Notes: generated from the letters alone by a model not told the origin. Counted from the stretch's first letter, positions 21,191 through 34,344 are shown. The stretch is 64,000 nt of DNA from Mugil cephalus (GCF_022458985.1 NC_061776.1:2331075-2395074); one strand, 5' to 3'. Program-made: numbers and translations.

Positions 21191-21470
21191 TGTTGGCTAG
21201 ACTAGTGAGCTGGTGTCTTTTAGGGTTTTCCTTCCGTTGTTAGGCAGAGGGGGAAGTGTTAGTTTAAGTGTAGTTGCATGTCCCATCACTTCTTACCTGC
21301 TGCTGTTGGCTAGGCTAGTTATCTGGTGTCTTCTTGTTGGTTGGTAGCTGACTGCTAGCTTTCTGGTCAGTTTTCAGTTGGACTGGGTTTCTTAATGTGT
21401 TTTGCCTCGGATCATGGCACAAGGGATTGTAACATCTTATCCTGTGTATTAAATAATGTGAGTAGGAATA
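21190..21470 (+). repeat. dispersed repeat (partner of 14935-15200)
   Basis: Besides the inverted match at 14935-15200, it holds an internal direct repeat: 'ctgctgttggcta' followed by 'gtgagctggtgtctt' near 21188 and 'ctgctgttggcta' followed by 'gttatctggtgtctt' near 21300. Confidence 0.5.
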
Positions 21471-21891
21471 GAGTTTCATTCTACTATAGCTCTGTAGAGC
21501 ACTGCTTGTTGTTTTAACTTTGTTTAAGCTCTTGTAATTGCAAATTTATCACTAATTGCATGCATGTCTAGTGGGGTAAGTATGAATGCTGAGTGTCTGC
21601 TTATACAGACAATCAGGAATATTTTTATTATGGATGTCTTTTACAAATGAGAGATTCTTTTAACCTTTCATCTACTTTAAGCCAGTTAAGCCTTCCATTA
21701 GCTTTTCCTAAGTCATTTTTGTTGTTCCTGACCACAACATCACACAGTAATCTTACTGTGACCAAAATCTGCAGGACTAGTTTGTATGATTAGAAAGTGA
21801 TAGCATCTCTTAATTATGAAAATGTTTAATCTTTTGCACCAGTAGGTCTATACGCCTTGACAAAGTCCCATGTATGGTTACACCCGGCAGT

Positions 21892-22480
21892 TTAGTTTTC
21901 TGTACTCAGTGCAGTATCTTTGAGCATTAATTTCATCCCAGGGCTGGAGCTTAGAAAGTGTTTTGACCCAAAGAGAATGCCCTTGGTCTTAGAAATGTTA
22001 ACAAGTTTGTTGTTGGTGATCCAGTCAAATACATTTTGCAGTTCTTTGAGGACAGATGTGATTTCCTCCACTGTGGATGCTGACATGTAAAGTGTTGAAT
22101 CATCTTCATACATTACCATTCTAGATTTAGTACAGGCAAGTGGGAGATAATTTTTAAATATGGAGAACAGCAAAGGCCCAAGTGATGAGCCTTGCCCGAT
22201 TCCACATGGTAAATGTCATGCGTGTGAGAGGCTGCCATTAAAGAAGACCCTTTGTGTTTTATTCATTATGTAGCTCCCCGCCCATTCTCAGACTGACTGA
22301 GTAAAGCCATAACACTTCAGTTTTTACAACAGCAATCTATGATCGCTGACATCGAAGGTAGCGCTGGAATCCAATAGTGCTGCTGCAACCATATTTTGTT
22401 GGTCACGGTCACTCAACCAATTGTTTGTCATCTGTGATAGTCCTGTACTTGTTGAGTGCCCTTCCCAGGAAGCGTTCTGA
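21892..22480 (-). mobile_element. LINE reverse transcriptase fragment
   Basis: Encodes a central reverse transcriptase segment: 'GIGQGSSLGPLLFSI', then MYEDDSTLY where the catalytic box is usually YADD, then 'NKLVNISKTKGILFGS'. Both Asp residues of the box are kept. Stops upstream of 22200 show decay. Confidence 0.75.
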
Positions 22481-23530
22481 TGAACATGTAGTAACTTATT
22501 AAGTCATTAAAAAATTAAGTCTAATAACTGCATTGGCAATACGGGGCACCACTTACAGATGAAAAGTACACTGTAAGAATTAAGCAATTAATTTTGGGTC
22601 AGTATTAATTATTAGTAATTAATCAGTGTCATCATATCTGATGCGTCAGCTCTGAGTACAGTGATCATCTGATCCAGCTCATAAGGACCTTTCTGACAAA
22701 AACTTAAGTGAAATATATGGTTTATTTACATGAACGTGAATAATGAAGAGTAAACAATATGATAAATAACATAACAATTGGAGTAATAGAAAATTATGAG
22801 AATAAAAGGATGAGTTTTACTGAGTAATATGAGGATGCACACGCAACCTAATTTCCTAAATTAAAGATTGTGCGAACAGATTTAAGGTTTGTTTATATTT
22901 ATCACACGCACATCAACTCTGCTCAAAGATGAATTTACTTATGTCGGTCGAAAATATCTACCAAAATATCATCAATGCGTGACTGTCTTGACAGTTAAAA
23001 CTAAATTCACCATGAACTTTGAAAAAGTTGTGCATTCAATGTGGCAAGAAAAATTAAAGAATAAAACTTAAACACACCAATAGGCGAGCAACAAAAACAT
23101 CATCATATCAGAAACAGACTAACTAGAACTGAGAGAGAACTGGAAAAGAAGAGAACAACTGAAAGACTGACAGAGAACCGAACTGAAAAGGAAATGAACT
23201 AAGAAAGAAGTGAGCTAAGACTGGCCAGATGCTAATTTATCACACCACTTCTCTCTAGGGTGTGTCCCTTTGTTGCAAAACTGGTCTTCCCGGCTTTGGG
23301 AAGATTTACATATGATCACTTTGATTTCAAGAGCATTAAATAATGGTTGTACTTCTCACGATGTCAAACTCAGAATTAAGATGAGAGACATAAAAACATA
23401 AACTTTCAATAAAACCTCATGTCAGTGTAATTTTTATTATTATTTTTTTTTTTATGTGCCTGAAAGAGTGGCTGCATGTTGCCAGTAGCTCCATGATGTC
23501 AACCTTTTTAGGTTAATGCTTCATGATTCT
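22481..23530. other. no gene recognised
   Basis: AT-rich sequence with short frames. No recognised domain or element end. Confidence 0.4.
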
Positions 23531-23835
23531 TCGGATGGATAAACACCATGCGCCATGATCCATGCTGCTGTTGCTATTCAACGGGCCAAACAACCACATC
23601 ACCTTGGAAACAGTTTTACCAACAATTTCTTTTTTTTTTGTTCATAATGCTAATTCTGTACATTTTTTGATCACACGGTTTAATTTATTTTGTTATTTTT
23701 ATTTTACTTTAATCTCATTTTATTTTTTTCCATCGTTCTTGTGGTTTTTATGAGTGTTTACTTTTATGTGCAAGAAGCTACCATGACAAAGTAATTTCCC
23801 TTGTGGATCATTAAAGTCTGTCTAAGTCTAAAACA
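23530..23835 (+). mobile_element. LINE 3' tail
   Basis: Ends with 'cccttgtggatcattaaag' followed by 'tctgtctaagtcta', the same ending as the LINE at 37740-38322. No coding part remains. Confidence 0.5.
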
Positions 23836-23955
23836 CATTATCAGAAACATTATACATAATAGTAACCTACGCTAATTAATATCACAGAGAAGGAAAGGTA
23901 GATTATATTCGGGCTATACTAACCAGTCTTGCTTTGTAAAAGATAAATGTAAAAA

Positions 23956-24028
23956 GCAATATTACCCTCGAGGGTGTGCTTTAACGTCATTTGAGCACGA
24001 CGGAAGTTCCCCTCGGGGGTAATATTGC
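23956..24028. repeat. compact imperfect inverted repeat
   Basis: GCAATATTACCCTCGAGGG at the left and its near reverse complement CCCCTCGGGGGTAATATTGC at the right enclose about 34 bp containing 'aacgtcatttgagcac'. It can fold into a hairpin. It could be a minimal fold-back transposon or a structured element. Confidence 0.6.
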
Positions 24029-24339
24029 GATTATGCAACAATTAACAACAAAATAAAGCGTATAATTAAATATATATTCATGTTGGACATTTTGCTCTCA
24101 AAATTTAATTTTTTTTTTTCAAGTGTGCTTCCCGTTTCCATGAAAATAAATGGGGTCTGACTAATAACTGGAACACATCAGTCACATCAGTAGACTCCTA
24201 TGTGTAATGGAACCTAATTCACCACTACAGCAAATAATCCGAACTTTAGTAACGACCTCGCAGAAGAAATGATTTTCTAGTCCCAGATGAGTGAACTCTG
24301 AGCTGACGTTCATTTTTTAACATGGTCTCGGACTTTACC

Positions 24340-25860
24340 GAACTAAATCAATAATGCATAAATGAGCAAAAAATGCTTACTTTTACACCTGACTGCTGTT
24401 GAGGAGGAATTTAGCCCTGCTTTCCTCTCCTCTCCGGGTCCGTTGATGTGAGGAATAAAGAGACGAGAGAATGACATCCAGTACGAGTATTTATTCACAG
24501 TCTGCAGAGTGTGGAGACCACAGTACATACAAAGATATGAGTCTGGATCTGAGTTGCCTTCGCGGGGGCAGTTCTTTTCTATTCCTACAGTCTAGGGTGT
24601 TTGTCTACTCCTGATAGGCTCATCTACTTCTCCTCTTTGACACACTTTCTCTGTTAGATTGTGGTCCGGTGCATCCTGCTCCCCCCGCGAGACATCTTCA
24701 GAAAATACATGGTGACCTTTAAGTACAAGTTGTTCTCAATACAATCATATCATTCGGCCTTCCAGTGTTTTCCACTTCTGCACACAGTACATGTTCAGTG
24801 TATTCTGTTCCATTGATTATGTCCCATATATTGCATATTGAATCACTTCTGGTAATTAAACCTGATTATTAAGGCACTCATAAGCACGCATACATTTTAC
24901 TGTTCCCACACTGCCCAAGACGTGATGATCTGGCCGTGGTCCGTTAATTCCTGGGCAATTCCAGTTGATTTAGCTCTTCATCCGAAATAGGCACAAATCT
25001 TTCTTTTTTGGGGGTTATTCTCATCCTCCCCCAACCATTCATTGAAACTGAGACCACCAAATAAATCGAAATTAACAACAAACCGATCCATTTTGTAACC
25101 GTGGCGGAGCAATATTTCTTGTGATGAGTCAGCCGTGATTTGCGCACGTTCTAAATGTCTTATTGACCAATCAGATTGCTTGGTCGGAACTACTTGTTGT
25201 ATAATTTATTAGCCAATCCGTGCCTGTCCGAAATGAGGGTCAATTACCTACCAGATTCTGAAGGGGGTGGGACTAAAAAAAAGAGAGGGAACGAGGCTCG
25301 TGCTAGTAACGGAGAGAAACGGAGAAAGAGAGTGACATCTCCACGGAAAGGTAGTTGTAAGCCATTTTTGAAACCGTTTAAACTTACTGTGGTTGCTAAA
25401 ACCTTAAACCGGAGGGTTTGTTTGTGTGTTACTGGTACCAAATGTAAAAGTGAGCCGAGTTCAGAGCTGATCCAGCCGGGAATTGCACTGAATGTCCGCA
25501 ATGCCATTATTGTTGAGTATAGAGCTAGAGTTAGCCGTGTCCCGCTAACTGGGGGAAGGAGACCGCATTTGTGTGAGGGAGAAATACTTTGCGCCGAGTT
25601 TCCTGAGTGAGTATGGGCATTATTCAAACTGGTGACAATATGAAAATGTATGAGAACGAACAGTGAGTTTATTAGTGTCTTAAATTTATGCTTAGTGAAC
25701 CTACACACTCACATGTCTACAGGCCTGCCTGCTGCTGTAGATATCTCCATTCATCTTACTCCTCTGGACCGAGGGTTTGAGGAAACTGGTTGTCCGTGAG
25801 TACTGAGAAACACTTTCACAAGGACACATGAGCTTCAACCCAACATGCGCCCCAACAATA
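24340..25860. other. unassigned region, possible retroelement-derived sequence
   Basis: Base composition is less AT-rich than the surroundings. On the plus strand an ATG at 25233 opens a frame of about 125 codons to 25610, rich in Lys/Arg at first; I do not recognise it. On the minus strand 24944-25147 encodes a 67-residue sequence with one hydrophobic span (WIGLLLISIYLVV). A G-rich tract near 24690-24710 and a 'tggtgccataactg' string at about 25861 recall LTR retroelement signals, but no LTR pair was found. Confidence 0.2.
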
Positions 25861-27060
25861 TGGTGCCATAACTGAGTTACAAAACCCCGGGTATTTTTTT
25901 ATTTTATTCAATGGACTCAAAGGGTCACCAGGTAAAAGTAAAGGGTGATGCCCATGATTTCTTTTTGTGTAATAAACATCTTGTTGTTGCAATGGGTATT
26001 TGCAGTCACAATATGTATTTTGAATGTGGTGTTATTTGGGCTATAGTGTGTTAAGGGTACATGCATGGGAGTATTAAAGCTCACAATAACAATATAGCTG
26101 TAATAAGCTAACCAGGCCTCTCTGCATCCCAGGCAGAGTCATATGCTCTAGTTTAAGTAAACGCATTATAAGATTAATATTTTTAGTAGACTCCCTCCAA
26201 TTCAGCTCCCATGCTAAAGGTGTCATCAGGTATAAGGGGCTTTACCATGATAATTCTCTAACACATATAAAACAAGCTACATATAAAAACTTATTTAGTT
26301 GCTTTTGGAAAAATAACATTGTATATGTTTGAAAATATTTTTTTCTCAAAGAATTCTCTTTTAACAGTTCATAAGCTAACTGGTAGACTGTTGTAACTAG
26401 TAAAGGCAGCATGAGTATTCCTGGATAGTGGATTTACCGTAGCCTCTTTACAATATTGTGGCAGCTGCTACTAGCTTCAACAATTTCATATCTAAATAGT
26501 CATTTCCTGATGGCTTATGCATAGTAAAAAGTGTTGTACTTCCTCTTCTGTGACTTTTCAGAATTCAGAATAGTGACTCTCACCTTTAAGTCTTTAACCT
26601 TGTATTGATGAATATGGTGGTTCACTGTGAACTAATTAGCTCAATAAAGTTAAAATTATTGATTACAGTAATCTAATGTGAAGACACAGAGGATCGCGTT
26701 AATGTTTCACCACCTTTAACAGACTAAAGCTTTCTGACTTTATGTTTCTTTAAGTTGTATCTGATGTCCCTCTATCAAAGTCCTTCTTTGCAGCTTTCAT
26801 AGGTCAGTGTTTACAGACATACGGTCATTTAAACTTGATGCTGTGGAGCAGAAAACCCCCGACTCTTAAACTACTCACTTATTCCTGTTTCATTTTCCAG
26901 TTTTTGAGACTTTGTCGTAAAAAACAAACAAAAAGAAAACACAAAACTCTGTACTTTGAGGTGATTTGAGATAAAAACTGTCTCAGATAAAATATTTTAC
27001 TACATATTACTTATTAAAACTCATTAGTTCAACATGTGCCTCATCGACTGTGAGAGAAAT
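25861..27060. other. no gene recognised
   Basis: AT-rich, many stops in all frames, no element ends identified. Confidence 0.4.
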
Positions 27061-27113
27061 CCTGAAATGAAGACCAAATAGAATAATTCATATGGAGTGA
27101 AAAAACATTTTTA

Positions 27114-27380
<267 letters not shown>

Positions 27381-27479
27381 CTAAAAGTCGTGATTTTGTA
27401 GAGTGAATGGGGCCAGTCAGCTCTTACACTTTTCCAAATGTTATACAGATCTAAAGTGAAGGGAACCAGGAAATAAATG

Positions 27480-28270
27480 GACAGAGTGGAGCTGCTGTGT
27501 CTGAGAGCAGGAAGTAGAATGAAGACATTCAGACTCTGATGATGAATTCTTCTCTAATGTCTGTGTTCAGAGATTGTGTTTTCGGTGTCCTGTTCTTTAA
27601 AAATGTGATATGGTAAAAAAGACATCATGGTTTTTTTATTTCAAAGCAGAAACAGACAAACACTCCACACAAGCATTATTACAGTATTACAGTATTATTA
27701 CCTTTTTAAACTGTGATCTGACCTTAAACTGTGTGAGCAGGAGAGTATCTTTAAATCACTCTGATCTGGTTCTGGTGCTGCTTTCAAGTCAAAGGATAAG
27801 ATAGTACTTTATTGATCCCCATTGCATCTGAACAGGTATTGGCCAAGCAAATAGTTGTACATGAGTACTCTGGTTCTGATCCAGCAGTTGGTAAAGATCC
27901 ATGAGAGGCAGCAGCTGTTATAGTTTCAAGTGTGACACAAATGATGTCGGAGTTTATTTACATGCAGAGAAACTGAGCTTTGATCTAAAGTTCTGGCCGG
28001 GGACGAATGTGGAGACGCATTTTAATGCCAGGTGTGAACACAGGTATTTAAAGATGGACACTTGAGATCAGATTGTCCAGGAGGGATTCTGCTGCAAGGT
28101 CTGAACAGGGACTGTGTCTCCTGGAATCAGATAGTGATTTCTTGGGGGACAGTTCAAACTAAACGGCTGAAAAACGTTTGTTTTATTGTAGAGCTTCTAA
28201 TTAAACCGCTACAAGTAAAATATCACATCAGTGTATTTTATCGATACAAGTGTGAATGCAGACCGATTCA
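27480..28270. other. no gene recognised
   Basis: Intergenic sequence with short frames only. 'actttattgatccccattg' near 27808 is typical of a fish LINE tail. Confidence 0.35.
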
Positions 28271-28690
28271 AATTGAAAATAAAATGTCCACAGCAAGTTC
28301 TTCTAGACATTTGATTTGATCTTTACTCCGTTCGTGTTCATTCCTTCTCTCCACTATATCCCTGTCAGCAGGATGAAGGCGTCCTCTTGTGTTGAGGATC
28401 AGTTTTCAGGTTCCAGTTGTTGACCTGACGTGTCAAAACTTCACTGAGCCTTCAGCAGCTTAAACAGAATCATTAAAGAGACTCAAACATCTGGAATATC
28501 ACACTGAGTCACTTTATCCACAGGAGTCTCAGCATTCAGGACACAGGGCAAAGATGGGAGAGAAGGGTTTCTACTTAAAAAACATCATAAATGCCCTAAA
28601 ACACTTGAATAACTATACCTGTGATAGTTCCATGAATAAAACACAAACTTGAATGAGTTCTTTAAAAACTTCTTTATTGACTAATTAATG
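28270..28690. repeat. block duplicated at 33360-33780
   Basis: Matches 33360-33780 nearly base for base in the same orientation ('ttccttctctccactatatc', 'gcgtcctcttgtgt', 'catctggaatatcac'). Each copy ends at a TRIM poly(A) signal (28673-28678 and 33769-33774, minus strand), so it is the region just beyond the 3' end of two TRIM units. Confidence 0.75.
28673..28678 (-). promoter_or_regulatory. poly(A) signal, TRIM copy at 29153
   Basis: AATAAA on the minus strand about 475 bp past the stop codon, at the edge of the conserved flank. Confidence 0.4.
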
Positions 28691-29152
28691 ATCACAATGA
28701 TTTGTTTTTAAAAAAAAAAAAAAAAATTACATGAATCGAAACAACATTTGATCTGACAAACAAATAAGTGTGAATATGTGTTAATAGAGTGATTAAAAAC
28801 ATATCAGTGAAGTTAAGAGAAACAACAACAACACAAACACATCAATACAAATATTCATCGGACATTTAGAGCTCAGACAAGTTTAGATTGTCATGGAAAT
28901 AAAAGTCATCATGAGCAATGATATCCTTCACGGCTAAACAGACACAGGAAAGAGCTCCACCTAAAGAAAGTGATGAAACATCCAGAGAACAACTATTAAA
29001 CATGTCAAGGTAGAAGCAACAATGTTTGACTGACAGCTGATCTCTGAACAGAAACACCACAACAATGAACTCTCAGCAACAAACATGGAGAGAAAACAAG
29101 TTGATGAAGAGAAACACAGGATTTAACTCTCTGGTCCTGAAGTTACCTCTGT

Positions 29153-30811
29153 CTACTTCATTTTAATCAACTCAGCACTTGAGAACAAACCAACCCAGAG
29201 TCCAGCATAGAGCGGCTGAGTGAATGTGGTCTGGACTCTGTGGAGGAGAGTCATGGTTTCAGAGACGCTGTAGAAAGACAGAATACCTGCTCTGTGATCC
29301 AGGTACACTCCTATTATGGAGGAACGAGGACCAGAGATGGAGGTTTTGATGTTGTTGTACCAAAATGCACTGGTGAGGAAATACTCTGATGCCCAAGACT
29401 TGTCATTACGTCCAAATTCACTTTCTTTTCCTGATCTGCTGATATTCTTGTATGTGACTGCTACACCAACAATCCCACTCCTATCCACCTCCCAGTAACA
29501 ACGTCCAGTCAGACTCTCTCTACTCAGGACCTGATAACAATCAGTGAATCTTTCTGGATGATCAGGATAAGACTGTTGTAATAATATGAATGTTGCTTTT
29601 CTGTTTCCCTCAGTCAGTCCCAGATTTATGTGTGCTGTGTTTGGATCCAGTGTGATTTCACATGAATATTTTAAGAATTCATCTCTGGTCTTCGGTTCTG
29701 GTTGTGACAGTACAACATCCACTTCAGTCACTGTCATTGAGATGTTTGTCCTTGTCTCTCTCAGAACGTCCTCTAGTTTCTTTCTGAGCTCTGTCACAGC
29801 TGCTTTCACGTCCTCAAAGTTTCTCAGAGGACGGATATTGATGCTGGATGAGTGTGTAGATTGACTGAGTAGTGACGGTGACGGGTAGTTGTGTAGAATC
29901 TGGTTGTGATCCTCTGTGTCTGAGAGTTGCTTCAGCTCAGCGTCTTTCCTCTTCAGCTCAGTGATCTCCTGCTCCAGCTTCTCCTGAACCTCTTTGACTC
30001 GACTCTCTTCAGTTTCCTGCTGGGATCTGACCTGCTGCTCCACATCAGAGCTGCTTTTGTGGAGGAGACGGATCATCTCAGTGAACATCTCCTGACTGTC
30101 CTTCACTGTTTTATCAGCAGAGTGAGCGATGGCCTTCAGCTCCTGTTGAAGCAGCTTCACATCTTTCTCTTTGTCCTGGATCATCTGCTGGATGTTTTGT
30201 CGTCTCACCTCCACCTCTCTCTGCCTCTTAGTCCTTTCTGCTGCAGCTGAGACTGTGTCGTGGCCTTTATGTTCCTCCACAGAGCAGAGATAACAGATAC
30301 TCTGCTGATCATTACGACAGAACATCTTCATCACCTCATCATGACGAGAGCAGATGTTCTCCTGGAGATTCTTGGAGGGATCCACCAGCTTGTGTTTCTT
30401 TAAAGGAGCTGCATCATAATGAGGCTGAAGGTGTTTCTCACAGTAAGATGCCAGACAGAATAAACAGGACTTGAAGGCTTTCAGTTTTCTTCCAGTGCAG
30501 ACATCACAGGCCACATCTTCAGGTCCAGCATAGCAGTGATCAGCAGGAGCAGCTTGGAGTCCAGTCTTCTTAAGCTGCTCCACTAAAGCTGCTAACATGG
30601 TGCTTTTCACCAGGACAGGCCTCGATGGGAAGAGTTGTCTGCACTCAGGACAGCTGTGGGTTTTCTTCTTTTCCTCTTCATCAAAGTGTGTTTTAATACA
30701 GTTCATGCAGTAGCTGTGTCCACAGGGAATAGTCACCGGATCCTTCAGTAGATCCAGACAGATGGAACAAGAAAAGGTTTCTCGATCCAGCTCAGTTCCT
30801 TTTTGAGCCAT
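29153..30811 (-). CDS. TRIM protein (RING/B-box/coiled-coil/B30.2), copy 4
   Basis: Intronless, 552 codons. RING ligands Cys15, Cys18, Cys30, His32, Cys35, Cys38, Cys54, Cys57; B-box1 Cys102, Cys105, Cys116, Cys119, Cys124, His127; B-box2 Cys154, His157, Cys165, Cys173, Cys176, His181, His184; coiled coil of about 190-300; B30.2 of about 380-552. It shares 'MAQKGTELD' and a B-box1 variant (HYDAAPLKKH) with the copy at 40253, its partner in the 11.1-kb duplication. Its 5' flank is of the second class, with no ISRE-like site, so its regulation may differ from copies 1-3. No defect visible. E3 role inferred from the family. Confidence 0.9.
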   Translation of the reverse strand: MAQKGTELDRETFSCSICLDLLKDPVTIPCGHSYCMNCIKTHFDEEEKKKTHSCPECRQLFPSRPVLVKSTMLAALVEQLKKTGLQAAPADHCYAGPEDVACDVCTGRKLKAFKSCLFCLASYCEKHLQPHYDAAPLKKHKLVDPSKNLQENICSRHDEVMKMFCRNDQQSICYLCSVEEHKGHDTVSAAAERTKRQREVEVRRQNIQQMIQDKEKDVKLLQQELKAIAHSADKTVKDSQEMFTEMIRLLHKSSSDVEQQVRSQQETEESRVKEVQEKLEQEITELKRKDAELKQLSDTEDHNQILHNYPSPSLLSQSTHSSSINIRPLRNFEDVKAAVTELRKKLEDVLRETRTNISMTVTEVDVVLSQPEPKTRDEFLKYSCEITLDPNTAHINLGLTEGNRKATFILLQQSYPDHPERFTDCYQVLSRESLTGRCYWEVDRSGIVGVAVTYKNISRSGKESEFGRNDKSWASEYFLTSAFWYNNIKTSISGPRSSIIGVYLDHRAGILSFYSVSETMTLLHRVQTTFTQPLYAGLWVGLFSSAELIKMK

Positions 30812-32690
30812 CTCTGCTCACAGTGTCAGTGAATGGAAGCTTGTGTTCTTTACAGACTTTACAGTTGAGCAATGTGATTTTGAGGAAGAAGCGAGAGGCG
30901 TCATAAGGCTCTTATTTCTGGAAGGGGAGTGACTTGAAACTATCTGACTATTAAAACATAAAACAATAAAGTTTTATTCCCCCTGCACATATAAAAACAG
31001 CACAAAGTACAAAACAGTATACACAGTTAAGTTCTAAAGTTCATTTTCCTTCTCATAGTTCAAATCAGTTTTATAAAGACAGTTTTACTCAAAATCACAC
31101 ATATTAACAAATCACTGAAAGGATAACATTACTTTTCAATCTATCTCTAAATCAGAAGTGAATTGTAAGGCGTTTGCTTACAAAGTGACATGTTTTCAAA
31201 TGTAATTACAGACATTGAGTGCAGTGGTGTTAAATATTTAGAGACATTTATTGAGCTCTGAAGTTCAGCGTCAGCACTGATTCATGTTCAATAACTTCTA
31301 AAGAGTCAAATGTTTTGAAAAAGAATAGCGTATTCTGATGTTTGCTCTTAGTTTGGTCATGGTTGTGTGAATTTTCAGTCCATTATATATTGGTTGATTT
31401 GTTGCAGTGTTGCACAGGCGCTTCTACTTTGGAGATTTTTGGTCTTTTATTGTCCCACATCCAACAAAGTAGCTAAAATGATCCAGATGTGGATACAACA
31501 GCACCTTTCAGTGACAGTCCCCACAGAGTCCAGACTCCCTTCCCTGAACCAAACCAGCCCTGCACATTAATTTGTGCAGACGCTTGCTGTTCTTGTCTGT
31601 CAGGCTGCCACACCAACAGACGACAGCATATGTACAGCAGGTACAGCATTTCACTACTACACATAAAACGATTTCAGCCTTCATAGAAAGTGGAGCTTTA
31701 CTCTGTCCCTTTTTAAACAAGACATCACAGTTGGTTGGCCAGTCCAGTCTGTCATCAAGGTGGTCACCCAGGTACCTGTAAGTTCCAACCATGTCTGTCT
31801 CCTTCAATCTATGCCGCCTCACCTGAGAGAGTCAAATCTGTCAATGTTGTTTTCGTGGCTCTCTCAACAACCCTCTCAATCATCTCCTCAATGGACATCA
31901 AAGCTAAGTGCTGGAGTCTGCTTTTGCCCGTGGTCTTTCTCAGCCAAGTATGTTTAGCTTACAGGCAGTATTAGTCTTACACCTTGGATTTAACATCAAC
32001 ACATATGCCTAATAAAAGCTTAACAACAACACAAAACAGCTCCAATATAAACTGTCGACAGTGGTTTATTGACAACGTGTACTATTAGCTGCCAGCGAGA
32101 GATTGAAGAAAAAGTTATCCAACTCCTACTTAACAATAATAACAGTAAAAATTAGGCCTGTTGCTAATGACTATAATATGTTGTGATAAAAATAAATAGA
32201 TCTTTGTTTGGGGATGGTAAGCCTAATGTGCGTATGTGCTTGGTAAGCGAGGGAGGGGTAAACGAGAGAGGAGGATCATATTAAAATGCAAGGGGGAGGT
32301 GCTGCATTTGACAAATGACAAAATGACAAAAATGCATCTGAACAATGCCATCACATAAACAATGCCAATCTGTTGACATAGATTATCATATCAATGGCAC
32401 CATCAAATGGCAGTGTTCAAGATGTCACTATATCAAATATTCAAGATCAAAACAACGTGACAACAACAAAACCACAATGCACGGTTCATGCCATGAACAG
32501 CGCGCACCCAATACACAGCAATCAGCATACAAAGTCACCGCACACAGTATATCACAGCCATTTCAGCTCCACAGACAGATAAAGGGAGTCCACATGAGGT
32601 TGTCACCCCCCCCCCCCACACACACACACACATATCGCCAGCTAAACATTACACAAATTCCATTACAATTTAAATAATATATAAACAACA
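30812..32690. repeat. upstream half of a segmental duplication (partner 41912-43750)
   Basis: Collinear with 41912-43750 at an offset of about 11,100 bp. The match includes the second-class TRIM 5' flank, a LINE fragment and a stretch of short plus-strand frames near 32345/43451. Small indels distinguish the copies, for example in the LINE and at a CA/C-rich tract near 32607-32630. Confidence 0.8.
31500..31960 (-). mobile_element. LINE fragment (C-terminal reverse transcriptase region)
   Basis: The minus strand encodes 'YRYLGDHLDDRLDW', 'KKGQSKAPL' and 'YAVVCWCGSLTDKN', the post-catalytic part of a fish LINE reverse transcriptase, with an internal deletion relative to the related copy at 37850-38290. 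Duplicated at 42574-43060. Confidence 0.7.
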
Positions 32691-32929
32691 TCATCAGTTC
32701 CACTTAGAATAAAAATAAATTGCACTCAAACGATGCAAACCATGAAACGATCTGCAAATGAAAAACGCTACAAAATGAAAAGTCACATTATCTTTCTCGC
32801 TGTATTTTAACACACAGTGGATCAGTCAGCTGTTCTGTCTCTCTCCATCCCGTGTCTCTTTATTGAGCTGTTATGCTGAGAGCGCCCCCTGTAGGTTTGG
32901 AGAACTTCCATTTGTAGTGACCGATAATG

Positions 32930-33040
32930 CAGCGTTTCTCGTTTGCAGGTGGTTTCTTGGTTTGCAGGTGGTTTCGTGGTTTGCAGATCGTTTCATAGTT
33001 TGCGTCATTTATCTATTTGCAGCGCGTTTCATGATGATGC
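32930..33040. repeat. 19-bp tandem repeat
   Basis: 'gtttgcag' recurs at 32941, 32960 and 32979, and a degenerate 'gtttgcgt' at 32998, giving a 19-bp period built on GTTTGCAGGTGGTTTCTTG with about four decaying units. Confidence 0.7.
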
Positions 33041-33360
33041 ATCCATCTTTCTTTGTTGCAGCATGTTTTTTCGTTTGTCCCACATTCCTCTTTTTTTGCC
33101 TCGTTGTGACTTGTGTTTGAGTTTGTGGTTTTGCATCATTTCTGTACTTGAAGCTTTTTTCTCGAACTGAGAAATGTTGGGTCATTGCCGTCCGTTTGGA
33201 CCTTGATGGCCACCGTACAAAGAGATCCACAATGAAATGAAATTAAAGTCACTGTCATCAACATGACCTCCCTGCTAATAATCAGAGCACTTTAAATTTA
33301 AATACTTTAGATAAAAGAGTTAGAGCTGCTGGAGGAGCTACAGACGAGTAAAAGCCACAG
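33041..33360. other. no gene recognised
   Basis: Short low-complexity frames on both strands; no support for coding. Confidence 0.35.
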
Positions 33361-33768
33361 AAACTGTCCACAGCAAGTCCTTCTAGACATTTGATTTGAT
33401 CTTTGTTCCATCCTTGTTCATTCCTTCTCTCCACTATATCCCTGTCAGCAGGATGAAGGCGTCCTCTTGTGTCGAGGATCAGTTTTCAGGTTCCAGTTGT
33501 TGACCTGACGTGTCAAAACTTCACTGAGCCTTCAGCAGCTTAAACAGCATCAGTAAAGAGACTGAAACATCTGGAATATCACGCTGAGTCACTTGGTCCA
33601 CAGGAGTCTCAGCCTGAGACACTGATGCTGCATTCAGGACACAGGGCAAAGATGGGAGAGAAGGTTTTCTAATTAACAAGCATCATAAATGGCCTAAAAC
33701 ACTTGAATACCTTTACCTATGATGGTTCCATGAATAAAACACAAACTTGAATGAGTTCTTTAAACACC

Positions 33769-33774
33769 TTTATT
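33769..33774 (-). promoter_or_regulatory. poly(A) signal, broken TRIM copy
   Basis: AATAAA on the minus strand at the end of the conserved 3' flank of the copy at 34345-35662. Confidence 0.4.
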
Positions 33775-34344
33775 GATTGATTATAGAAAAACAATCTTAC
33801 AAAATCAACACAATCATTCAGTGTAACCAAGAAAATAATAAATGATCTCCTCCTCAGTAATGATCACAATGATTAGTTTCATAAACCTCATTTTAAATGA
33901 ATTTAAAAAACATTTGATCTGACGAATACTTGTAAAGATAAGTTAATAGCAGGACCAACAACATATCAGTGATAAAAGAAGGTCTGCTGATTCCTCTGAT
34001 ATGAAATGGAAGAGAAACAACAACACAAATACATTAATACAAATATTCATCAGACATTAAGAGCTCGGAGAAGTTTAGATTGTAATGGAAATAAAAGTCA
34101 TCATGAGCAGTGATATCCTCCATGGCTAAACAGACACAGGAAAGAGCTCCACCTAAAGAAAGTGATGAAACATCCAGAGAACAACTATTAAACATGTCAA
34201 GGTAGCAGCCATGATGTTTGACTGACAGCTGATCTCTGAGCAGAAACACCACAACAATGAACTCTCAGCAACAAACATGGAGCGAAAACAAGTTGATGAA
34301 GAAAAATACAGGATTTAACTCTCTGGTCCTGAAGCTACCTCTGT

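Noticed and set aside
25176..25610. A real gene in the 144-codon plus-strand frame
   Set aside because: It starts at TTG. From the first ATG about 125 codons remain, with no recognised domain and a long overlapping antisense frame. Listed only as unassigned.
31367..31686. Plus-strand frames conserved in two copies (also 42468-42886)
   Set aside because: Conserved only because the segment is duplicated; partly antisense of a LINE fragment.
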